NCBI GenBank assembly: GCA_004519485.1
Contig: CP038106.1
Span: 1-64,000, forward strand
DNA from: Nannochloropsis oceanica
Lineage: Eukaryota; Sar; Eustigmatophyceae; Eustigmatales; Monodopsidaceae
Length of the DNA stretch: 64,000 nt
Direction of reading: 5' to 3'
Shown: piece after piece, positions 43,142 to 53,963 of the stretch
How positions within the stretch are numbered: the stretch's first letter is position 1
Layout of the letters: each line of letters starts with the position of its first letter
Made by a program: the position numbers and the translations under genes
Notes under the pieces: model-generated
Told to the model about the DNA's origin: nothing
The model's database searches: none
Seen by the model: only the letters and a program-made list of their open reading frames with translations

Positions 43142-46100
43142 CTAGACCGTAGATTCCTTCTTCTTTTGATCCACCATGAGCGCGGCGAATTTCTAAAGAG
43201 GGAGAGAGAATAGAATGCCGCGAAAGCGTAGCCACATATTGAATGAGCGGATGACAAGAAAAAAACAGTACAGGATAGGCGACAGATCCCAAGGGGATTT
43301 GAAACGCATTCGAGTGCTACTACATATATAGTCAGTCAAGTCAGTCAGTCAGGTGCTCCACCGCCAGGAGGACGAGGGCAGAAAAGACACAAGGCAACAC
43401 AATCGACGTACGTACCTGGATAGCCTCGAAGTAGGAGCTTTCGGTGTGGTCGCGGACGTCGGAACTGAAGAGGGACTCGCCCATCACTACTTCTGGCACC
43501 CCTAGGGTGACAGGGATCGACCCACGCCGCGGCTGATTGGGTGAAGCATGAGGGGAAGGAAACGAAGGGAAGAAGAACTTTGTGTGGGCATCCAAGACGC
43601 AATGATAATAATCTTTTTCTCGCTGTCTTCTCTTGGCCCTCCTTCCGGTCAAGCCTCCCTCCCTCCCTCCCTCCCTTCGCATGCCATCACCCACCAGTTC
43701 CGGCAAGGTCTCCATGCCCCTGTCTGCACGCTCGTATGGGCCCACGGGCTCGGCCTGCAGGAAGCCGCCCAAGGCCTTAATGTTGGAGGAGGCCATGTCC
43801 TGCATGTCTTTTATGGTGGTCTTGTCGCTGGGGGAAGAAAGAAAGGGGAGGAGGGGAGGGAGGATCAGGTGACTTGCCGTCGAGTGCACGCCCAATTACG
43901 GCCTAGACGACGCACCTATCCTCCTTTCCCTCGTCCACCGCCGCTGTGGCCGCCGAGACGGGTACTTTGCCTTCCACCAGGCTGGAGAGAGCTTCGGCCG
44001 AGGGCGGGAGGGAGGAAGGGGGGGGAGGAGCAGTGGGGTCCACAAGGTTGGCCTCCCCGTCAAGGTAGATGGAAACGGACTGGAGGGCCTCGTCCGTGAC
44101 GAGGACGCAGAAGCCGAAGTGATCGTACTCGATGGAACCTGGGAGGGAGGGAGGGAGGCAGAGAGAGCGGGGCGGGAGGGAGGAAAGGGAAGGGGGGAAG
44201 GGGTGAGAAGGAGGGGGGGAAAGAGAGAGGGGAGGGGAAAGAAAGAGGGAAAGGGAAAGGAAGAGGGAGGAATGCATGCCTGGGTTCTTGCGGCCGGGCA
44301 TTCGCGGCACAACGTCGGCCTTGTTGACGATGCGAAAGAGGGCGTGGCCCTGAGAAGCGACAGAATGAATGGGGCAAGGAGGGGGGGAGGGGAGGAAGGG
44401 AGGGGGGAAGCAGGATATGAGCGGACTTATGAAACTGATGCGTTGTACCGAAACCCCTCCCTCCCTCCCCCCCTCCCCCTCCCTCCCTCCTTACAAGGAT
44501 CATGTTGAATTCCTCGCAGAAGGCCGGGTTGCCTACACGGGGGGCTCCAAATGAATACATGTGAAGGCGATTGGTCGTGCAGAGCTTGAGGCGCAAGGGG
44601 AAGGGTGGAGGGGAGGAAGGTGAGGGAGGGAGGGGGATGGGAGCCAACGTGTACAGTGCAGTCGCATGCATAGCAGAGGGGTACCGATTCCTCCCTCCCT
44701 CCCTCCCTCCCGACCAACCCACCGACCTACCTCCGGATACCTGTGGCCGATGCTGTGCGCCATGAGAGAGGCCAACGCCCCGCCCAGGGAGTGGCCCGAG
44801 CAGTCGACGGTCCACCCGTCCTTGATCCAGTCTGGAGGGAGGGAGGGAGGGAGGGAGGGAGGGAGGGAGGGAGGGACAAGTGCGGGTCAGGAAGACCAGG
44901 TCAGTGCCGCAAAAAAGGTACACAAAGGCTGCAAATGCCCCCAAAAAAACGACGGGAGGGCGGGAGGGAGGGCAGGCATGGACTTACCTCCGCCTTTCCC
45001 GACGGCCAGATCGAGGCAGTGGTAGGCGGCGTCCACGACCGAGCGAAAGGCGGTGATAAAACCCGTGTGCACCAGGCGCTTGTCACCGTCGCCGTCTGAG
45101 GGAGGAGGGGAAGGGAAAGGGAGGCAGGGAGGGAAGAGAAGGGAGTTAGTGATGGCGTGTGACAGCCGGTAGGAGATGAAGCGCCCACGAGGCCGTGCCG
45201 TGTGGACCCGATGCGCATCATCGGTAAATGCCTTTCACGAGGGAAGCAAATGTAACGGAGGGCGGAAAAGGCAAGCCAAGGAAATCGCAGGGACAACAAT
45301 GCATCCCTTGGCTGACGCCGCCCTCCCTCCCTCCCTCCTTCCCTCCCTACCAACCCAATGGCACTTGTCGGATGTCCATGTCGGTCATGACGTCAGTAAA
45401 GGACGTGATCTCCGTGCCGCGAAACACCAAGATCAGCTAAGGGGGAGAGAGGGAGGGAGGGAGGGAGGGAGGGAGGGAGGGAGGCATAAGGCTTAATACA
45501 AATGAAGCAATCGATCATTTCGCTTTCTTGGGAGGTACATCAGCCCTTTCCTCCCTCCCTCCCTCCTCGCCTCCCTCACCTCTTTGGTCGCCTTCCGCCA
45601 CCAGATGCCGCCCTGGGTGTCTGTAGTCTCGTTAGTGAAAAAGGCAGCCAGCCGATACTTCCGCAGGGACAGGGAGGCGTTCGTGAGCTGAAGGAAAGAG
45701 AAGGGTAGGAAGGAGGGGAAGGTGGTGGAGTGACGGGAATGGAGTGGGTGATCAACAGAGAATGAAAGGAAAGCAGAGGGTGGAGCAAGGGACAGAGAGC
45801 AAGGGAGGGAGGGAGGGAGGGAGGGAGGAAGAGGGATGTAACTGCCCTTCTAAAGCTTACCTTCTCAGCCAACGCGTGCCAGTCGAGGTCGGCCTCCGTG
45901 CTCTTGGGCGCCTGCAAACACGGGAAGGAGTAGAGAAGAAAGGTGGCAAGATAAATTCAATCAAACATGCATTTGTCCACTTCATTTCCTGCTTCCCCCC
46001 TCCTGCCCTTCCTCCCTCCCTACTTCGTCGTCCTCCTCGTCATCATCGCCGCCAACGCCGTTCGCTGCCAAGGTCGTTGCACCAGCCGCCGCGCTCTCGC

Positions 46101-47041
46101 TCAGCTCGATTCCCTCCCCCTCCCCCACCGCCGGCAAAACCTGCACCGACAACTCAATGTGCCCCCTCTCTTTCTCCTTCCCTTCCTCCTTTAAGGGCAA
46201 CCAGCCCGTCCAGTTCTCATGCAGGGCGGGGAGGAGGGATGGAGGGATGGAGGCTTTTCCGATGACTGTGTCCTTGCCCAATCGGTTCTCATCGCGGACA
46301 GTGATCTCGAGGGAAGCTGTCGCCAGGTCCTCTACGAGCAAGTCGTGAGTGGCTTTGGCTCCATCTAGAGAAGAGGGAGAAGGGAGGAGAGGGAAGAGGA
46401 GGGAGGGAAGGAAGAGGAAGGAAGACGGTGGATACGTCTGAATGAGAGACAGGGCGAAACAAGCTAAAGACAGCCACCATGAAATCATGACAGAATGTGG
46501 GTGTAGGAAAAAGCATTTTTGTTTCTTTCTTTTCACAAAAAACTATACCTGCTGTCCACTCGGGCGCGTAGGAGTCCTTGATGGTAGCAGTCCTTCCCTG
46601 GTCATAACCCCACCGAGACTTGACCTCCAGCAACACAAAAGCATCAGGTGTCGATCCAGAGAGGACGTAATCTGCCATGGTCGCTTCCTTAGGGAGCTCC
46701 TTGGCACGCCGCACCGTCACGCGTAGACGGGCGGCAAAGTTCCGACGCACGGTTTCCTGAGGGAGAGAGCGAGGTGGTGGCGATTGATTGGTCCGGTGAC
46801 ACATTTGAACAGCAAAATGCGCAATCAAACTACTCTATTGTCATCAATTCCCCCTCTATGTTACCTGCGGCAGACCCAAGCGCGTTCCACCCTGCACGTT
46901 GTACCAGGTGGAGATGTTGGGGGCGCCATAGACTGAGAAGGCAAACGACGCAGTTTTCACAGCCTTCTCTATGTCAAAAACAGCATTTTGGAGCAAATCC
47001 GAGAGCTTGGAGGGACCTTTTTCTTGCACGGGAGACGCCAT
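43142..47041 (-). CDS. Class 3 (fungal-type) lipase with N-terminal C2 domain
   Basis: Fourteen exons close in phase, giving 619 residues: 47041-46865, 46756-46549, 46364-46024, 45911-45861, 45687-45580, 45436-45355, 45095-44988, 44831-44731, 44584-44495, 44349-44280, 44138-43916, 43827-43695, 43532-43416, 43192-43142. Residues of about 60-170 are C2-like (ARLRVTVRRAKELPK, DAFVLLEV, LEITVRDENRLGKDTVIG). The lipase core has LILVFRGTEITSFTDVMTDM (oxyanion region), VHTGFITAF, the nucleophile elbow CSGHSLGGALASL (Ser near residue 373), MYSFGAPRVGN and FRIVNKADVVPRMP with the catalytic Asp, then a downstream His (YDHFGFCVL). The triad is complete. The C2 domain suggests calcium- or lipid-dependent membrane docking. 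No signal peptide. The intron after exon 10 has no GT and uses GC. Confidence 0.93.
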
Positions 47042-48622
47042 GGCTTGTGAAGCTTGCGGATCGGGTGCTAGTAGGAAGGCGACAGGGTCGGCTGAGGATG
47101 CTTTGAGTCCTGTAGAGTAAGAGTCGTGTTGAAGTGTAGAAATGGGCTGAGGCTTTAGGTGGGAGGGGTCCTGGGAGCGGGTGAATTCACCTCTAAAAGC
47201 TGCTGCTGTGGGTTATACTATGCATTTCCTGTGTATGGCTGTGTAAACCATGGTGTAAATTTAAAAAGCCGATCGATCGGTCGCGGTAATGATGGCCATC
47301 TCTGCAAACTAAAACGGATCTTGTGGTCTCAATATGGAAAAAAAAAGGTTTCTCGACGACAAGGCGAGGCAAGCAACTATTGTAACCACATTTCCGGTGA
47401 TGGAAAAGGTATTCAATGCTTTTCTGCGCCATTATACTTATTTGTTTATCTTTTCTTGGTACATGGATCAGGTCTCGCGAACGCCTCGGTCCCCCTGCTC
47501 TCTCCTCTCACACCACCGACTCCGCATTAGCAATCTCGGAGCTAGTGGAGGGACAACCACAAATCGTTCGGCAAGGGCAGCAGAGAATAACCACAATAAC
47601 ATCCATGACTGCTGACAGAAGCTTGCAGGGAAAGCACAGCACGTCGGAAATGATGCCCATCTTGCTTGGGGTTGGTGCGGTCTGGGGGTGGGAGTGGGGC
47701 TGCTGGCTCGGTCTGCTCGTGCAGAGGAAAGGAATGCAGGGGAAAGAAGTGTTACTGTATTTCAGTGCCGATGTAGCGAGGCTCGACATGAATGAAACAC
47801 ACAACAAGTACCATATGCTGCGTGAATAAGATAGAATCTAGAATACTGAACTTACGGAACATGTACATTTTTTGGGAGTGAGGGGTCGTTGAAATTTCTT
47901 TGGGACATGGGCCATTTTTCAGCCTCATATACATCGAACTATCATATAATTTATAAAGTTTTGAATTAGCTTTACTGGCCATCAACACGTCAAAAGGAGG
48001 GCGTTGTGGATGGCTTGGAGGAAAAGAAATCATAGAGCGGGTCCTGATCGCTTTCATGTAACCTCCCCGCTTTCCCCACTTCCCATTACAACGCTCCCCC
48101 TTTGGAGAGTGAGAGCACGTGGACAGGCAGGGCGGAAAGGAGAATGCTATGAATTGAGGTTGGCATGCAAACCATGGGAAAATGAAGAAAGAAAGGTGGG
48201 AAAAGACACGGAGGAGAGAGAGACGACACAGAGGAAATTCCTATTTCTTCACAGACTTCTTCCGGGACGTGCTTTTCCAAACTCTTTTCCGTCCTCCCAT
48301 CTCTCCTGCTATTACTCGTCGCCCACTTCATATTCATCGGTTCCCTGCATCCTTATGGCCAGCAATGTACAGTACCTTGTCAGCTAGTTAACCAACAACC
48401 ACTACACCACACACACAGACGAAGTAGAAAAAGGAGGAGGGGCTGAGCAGAAACTCCCCCAGTCGTCTCTCTCCCTTCTCATTTTTCCTCCTCTTCCTCC
48501 TCTTCCTCTTCACTCTTCTTTCTATTTTTCACCACCTCACTACTCTTCCCCCATCCCCCCGACACATACTGGCCTTCGAGAATCGGCCATGTTCGGCTTT
48601 CCCATCCATCATTTTACGCCTC
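47042..48622. other. Intergenic region holding one candidate short gene
   Basis: 1.58 kb between lipase 5' end and FHA-protein 3' end (both minus). Apart from the short Cys-rich frame at 47508-47660 listed separately, nothing recognisable. AT-richer at 47820-47990. Confidence 0.5.
47508..47660 (-). CDS. Candidate 50-residue Cys-rich membrane microprotein
   Basis: Met at 47660 in a strong initiation context (AGCAAGATGGGC) starts a 50-residue frame: MGIISDVLCFPCKLLSAV, a hydrophobic stretch (MDVIVVIL), then CCPCRTICGC and a polar Ser/Thr/Glu tail. The frame is open further upstream, but without a better start. The MG start could be myristoylated and the Cys cluster palmitoylated, giving a peripheral membrane protein; this is inference. 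Composition is unlike the TCCC-driven shadow frames elsewhere. No family recognised and no splice partner found. Confidence 0.42.
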   Translation of the reverse strand: MGIISDVLCFPCKLLSAVMDVIVVILCCPCRTICGCPSTSSEIANAESVV

Positions 48623-51600
48623 TCACCTCGTCATCTTTGTATGTCCACTCATGATTGTCACCTCCTCCTCCTCCCCTTCCTCCAACTCGTCCTCCCTGTG
48701 CCCTGCCTTCATAGTCTCATTATCGTGCTCCTCTCCCTCATCCTCCTCCGACAAATCCAGCACCTGGACTCCTTTCGCCCTGGCCTCCTCCACCTTCCGT
48801 CGCTTCGCCTGCTCCTCCTCCGCTTCCACCTCTTCCTCTTTCCCCCCCTCCCCTCCCTCCTCCCCACCCTCAATCATCAAAGCACTCTCTTCCTCCTCCT
48901 CAACCTCTCCCCCTCCCTCCTCCCCAATCACACCCAACCCTCGCTCCTCCCTCTCCCGCTTCTTCTTGCCCCCTCCCTCCTTCACTACTTCCTCCCTTTC
49001 CTCCGTCTGAGATATGCTGGTAGACATCTGTGTGGGCGATGGCGGCTGCTGTTGCTGCTGCTGCAGCGGCGGCGGCTGCTGAGTAGCAGGCATTGAGGAA
49101 GAGGAGGGAGGGAGGGAGGGGGAGGCGGCAGGGTGGAGGAATGTGACCAAGTCAGCAGAAAAAAGGCTAACGGCCGTCTGGAAGCGGTTGTGGGACTCAA
49201 CCATGGCCTCCTTCCCAGTCTGAGGAGGGAGGGAGAAAGGGAAGGGACGGAGGGTGAGATGTAACCTTTCCGTGTTATAAAATAAAAATTCTTCTTTCCC
49301 TCCCTCCCTCCTTCCCTCCTTCCCTCCTTCCCTACCTACCTCCAACTGAGACACACGATCGCGGAGGTGCTTGACCTTCTCCGCCGCCTCCTTCCACTTC
49401 CCTTCCATGTCCGTGACGGCGGAAGCCAGATTGTCTCTGCTGGCTTCAAGGGCCGATTTGGCGGTGCGGAGGGAAGCGACCTCGTCGGTGGTGGCGGCCT
49501 GGAAGGACTGGAGGGAGGACAGGCGCGAGGATAGCGTGTTTAGTTCCCTTTGGCGCGGGTGGACGGGAAGGAGGGAGTGGCCAGAGAAGAGATTAGAGTC
49601 ATGTCATTGGGTTGTACCAATATTCCGTCCTCCTACCCTACCTACCTACCTACCTACCTCCCTCCCTCCCTCCCTCCCTCCGTACCTGGTCTTGGCCTCC
49701 AGAGCCTTTTCTGCCGCCTTGGTTTGCTGCTGGGCCGCGAGCTTCTCCTCCAGGACTGCTTCGTGCTTGGAGACGTGCTGAGGGAGGGAGGGAGGGAGGG
49801 AGGGCATGGGCAATGTCAGAGAGTGTGTATAAAGGTGTGGCCTTCATCTGAAAGAGGAAAAGAAGGAAGGAGAGAGAGGGAAGACGGAGGGGAGAGGAGG
49901 AAGGAGGGGGGGAAGAACACAGAGGACATACCCCTCGGAGGCGATCGACCTCCTTCCGCTTGCGCTCGAGCTCTTCTTTTTGATTCTCGACGATGGTCCG
50001 GAGCTCCATCAACTCTCCCTTCACACCCTCGTGGGCGGTCAGGGCTGGGGGAGGGAGGAGAGAGAGGGGAGGGGGGAATGCAACGATGGGGTGTGTGAGT
50101 GGGCGGGGTTTGTGTAAGATTTTTTGGTGAACGCAATTTGTCCTCACACCTCCCCCCTCCCCTCCGTCCCTACCCACGCACCACTGTTGTTTTCCTCCAG
50201 CAGCCTGCGGGCGTCTTCCTTCTCCTCCCGCTCCCGTCGCAGCTCCGAACTGACTCGGTTATAATCTTCCTCTAGGGCGATGTTCGCTATTTTTAGCTCT
50301 TCTGCCTGGAAAGAGAAAGGGAGACGTGAATCAAATGCCGTCAGCCCGTGTGGTGGGAGTGAACACTTGAGACTCCCCAGTCAAATCGAATGAAGGAAAG
50401 CGCCGATCCAGATAAAGAGAAAGCTAATCAAAGTTAAGGGGAAAATAATCCAGAGAAAGAGAAAGCTAATCAAGAGAAAGGAAAAGCGTCGTCGTACCTT
50501 GGCTTCCAAGGTCTTGGCCTTGCTAGTCTCTTTCTCCAGGGCAGTGTTGACGCGATCCCGCTCTCGACGTTCAGTGGCCAAAGACCCCCCGAGCTCCGCC
50601 ACCTATGAAGGGAGGTAGGGAGGGAGGGGGGGAGAGAGGGAGAGGGGTGGGTGGGTGGGTAGGAGGGAGGGAAGGAGGGAGGGAAGGAGGGAGGGCAGTG
50701 AGAGTTTTCTGTCATACCTTCTCCTCCAGCTCCACCTTGTCCTGCTGTAGCTCGCTGACGGCCCTCTCTTTCTCCCCCACCCGCAGCCGGAGGCCCTCCA
50801 CAATGCTCTGATGGGCCGCCAGCTCCTCCCGCAGCGCCGCCGCCTCCCCTTCCTCCTTCCCGCCCTCCTTGCCGGCCTCGGCCTGGGCTGCAGCGGCTGA
50901 CAGGAGAGAGATGGGAAGGTAAGAATCAGGCAAGGTGAAGAGATGATCCTTTTTCCAGCCCAGTCGCCCCTCCCTTCCTCCCTCCCTCCCTCCCTCCTTA
51001 CCTTGAAAAGAAGCGAGCTCGGCCTGAAGCGCCTCAATGGCAGTGGCATGCGCCTCCTTTTGCTTCCCCATGGCGGACTCTGCTTCCTGTTTCAGGGCAC
51101 GGATTGAAGATGTGGGGTGGGGGAGGGAGGAAGGGAGGAATGAAAGGATACATCAGCGCATAGCAAGTTCAACTGACCTGCCTGTGTACCTTTCCCTCCC
51201 TCTTTCCCTCCCTCCCTCCCTCCCTCCCTCCTTCCTCCCTACCTGCACTCGAGTCTTGGCGGCCTTTCCCTCCTCCTCCAGCGCCTCCATCCTCTCCTGC
51301 AGCCCCACATTCTTCTTACGCATCTCCTCGAGCACACTGCCCGTGCCCGTGGAGGAGGAGGGAGGGAGGGAGGGAGGGGCGGAGTCAGGGACCAGTGAAG
51401 GGCTCACGGAGGGTCTACGGGTAGAGGGAGCAGCAGCAGCAGCAGCAGCAGCATTGAAGGCATCCTGAAAGGAGGGATTAAACAGATATTTGGAAGAAAA
51501 CAATTGCATTAGAGGCCCTTAAAGGAGACCTTCCCCGCTCTCCCTCCCTCCCTCCCTCCCTCCCTCTCGCCCGCCCTCCCTCCCTCCCTCCTCACATCAT

Positions 51601-53127
51601 GCCTCCTAGCCCAGTATCCCCGTTGCGTTCGGCCTGTTAATTTTGAAGAGATGGCGGATGAAAGGGAAGATTATGACGATGCTGTAGAGCGGAGGAAGGT
51701 GAGGTGGAGGCAGGAAGAAGAACAACAGCAGAAGAAAAAGAAGAAAAAGAAGAAGAGGTAGGAGGAGGGGGGGGGGGGGAAGGGTTGAATTTCGTATCTG
51801 CGGCCATCAGTAGTTGTGGGTCTCCCTCTCCCTCCATCTTCTTGGCCTCTATGCTCGCCCCTCCCTGCCCTCTCTTTTCCTTCTACGCCCTTCGACAGCC
51901 CGCCTTTCTGCCTTTGCTCCCTCCTTCCCTCCTTCCCTCCCCCCCCTCCTTTCCTACCTTCCGGCCGAGCTCGATAGATGTAGGAGAGGGCGGGCTTTCG
52001 GGCGTCGCGAGGACGGAAGAGCGTGACCAGGTCTCCGTCCTGGGGAAGGAGGGAGGGAGGGAGGGAGGGAGGGAGGGAGGGTGCATGTGGGTCTGCTAGA
52101 GGGGTGATGTACGGAAAATAAAAGATAACTCCTCCCTGCCGTCCCTCCCTCCCTCCCTCCCTCCCTCCTCCCTCCCTCATCCCTCCCTCCCTCCCTCCTT
52201 GTTCACCTGAAGGAAGACGCTCTTCTCCTTGCCGACCGTAGCGCCATTGACGTGCGTGCCATACGTGGAGGTGTCGGTCAGGCGGATGGACAGACCACGA
52301 GGCTGCTCGTCTGGAGGAATGAGCAGGGGGGGAGGAGGGAGGGATGGAGGGATGGCGACGAATGAGAGAGGAGAAGGAGGGGTAGGAAAGAGGCAACGTG
52401 GTTTTGCAGGAGGGAGGGGGGGGGACAAGGGAATACAACTCGAGGAGAGAGGGCCTGAACCATCATACCTGCCTCCTCACACTGATGGTGATTGAGGGAA
52501 ATGCCGTTCTCGTTCTCCTCGTCGTCCTTACTCCCTTTCCCCTTCCCGTCCTCCTCGACGACTTGGAGGCGGCAGTGCATTGATGAGATGTAGGCCTTGT
52601 TGATCACGTAATGCCGAGGGACCTGAGAAGAGAAAGAGGGAGGGAAGGAATGACGGAGAGAAGGAGGATCAGCACGGGCGAAAAAATAGCTTGTAGAAGA
52701 AGATTACACATAGACTCCGAGTCTTCTTCGTCTCCCCCATCCTACGCTGCCGACACGCACCTTGACAGGCACTGTGCCTTTCTTTCCTTCCCCGACTCCA
52801 TCCGCGGCTGCACCTGGAGCCGCAATGCGACCCACCGTATGACTGGAGCGCGCGAGGAAGAGCTTCGTGGGCACCCCTTGCAGCTCTGAAGGAACGGTAT
52901 TGCCGCTGTATCAGGAGTGGGGTAGGGACGAAGAGGAGGACAAAAGGAGGAAAGTGCCATTAAGCAGAAAAATCACTCCTCCTCAGGACGACACAATACT
53001 AAGCTGACATTTCTCTCTCCTGCACGCACCTGTACTCAAGTGTCAGCACACCGTAGGGCAGCGGCAAAGTCGGGGTGGAGTTTTCAGAGCGAGTGATGAG
53101 AGCGGGGTCGTGGTTGGTCTGTGGCAT
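48623..53127 (-). CDS. FHA-domain protein with long coiled coil and acidic C-terminus
   Basis: Fifteen exons close in phase, giving 767 residues: 53127-53052, 52885-52761, 52622-52469, 52310-52207, 52039-51958, 51633-51596, 51464-51243, 51086-51002, 50896-50718, 50602-50498, 50305-50182, 50044-49932, 49777-49686, 49547-49340, 49219-48623. The exon 1 donor is the least certain. Residues of about 30-185 are an FHA phosphothreonine-binding domain: TKLFLARSSHTVGR (the core Arg of the GR motif), ISSMHCRLQV (the conserved S-x-x-H), TSTYGTHVNG (the G-T-x-V-N-G turn) and GDLVTLFRP. An Ala/Pro-rich linker is followed by heptad-rich coiled coil (about 225-570, for example EEMRKKNVGLQERMEAL). The tail is Gln-rich, then strongly acidic with a KKKREREER basic patch suggesting nuclear location. 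A DNA-damage or mitotic scaffold is plausible but unproven. Confidence 0.88.
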
Positions 53128-53963
53128 GGCTCTGACGATGGAGTCGGAGGCCTTGGCTTGGATCGTAATTTAGTCCTCAGGGCTGCTGAATGCCAACGTC
53201 TGGGATAAGAGGAGAGGAGGGGGGAAATGAGGACGGTCGGAAGAAAAGAGGAGGGCATTTGAACATGAGCCCCTGGTTTTCTTCCGCTCGGAAACTCATA
53301 TATATAGAAGACGCAGCTGAATTTGAAAATCGCCGACTCTCCGACCTCCGCTTCGGCCTCATAACGGCTCCAAACCTGAAGGCGTAGAGGTAGGCCCGGC
53401 ATGCATCCCTTTCTCTCTTCCTCCCCGCTATGGCACAGCGCATAGTTAGCTATCCTACCCGCGACGCTGCAACGCTCACGACACCACACAAGTACAGGTG
53501 TAGCACGGAAACATGAGCCGTGTGATGAAAGATGATGCCGATTACCAAGGGAGCATTTGATTGGCTATCCACAAGCAAGTATTTCGTTATCGGTCAAATG
53601 GCTTGATCAAAGCGAGATCTGTACGTTGTTCTTGTCTCACTCCTTCGATAAACGTGTTTTGACCCGATCTGGCACGCGGACGGCATCGACGCGTGTCGTG
53701 CTGCTGACTTCCACACTGTAGAAAGAATCCCGCCTAGTGCGCGAAGCCTCAGGCAATGTCCAAAGAATGTATTCTATGGTGCTGGGAGGCGCGATTCAGG
53801 ACGACAGTGGAATAGTAAAGCGCAATGGCTGGGGTCTGTGCGTGATTTGCAGTAAACTTACGGCAACATAGTTGACATCACTAATAACTACTATCCCCCC
53901 ACGATCATATCGCATGTCCCATAACATAGCAGCTAGGAGGACGCAAGAGACGGTACGGGCATC
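53128..53963. promoter_or_regulatory. Divergent intergenic region
   Basis: 836 bases between start codons of the FHA protein gene (-) and the MLO-like gene (+). No named element recognised. Confidence 0.45.
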
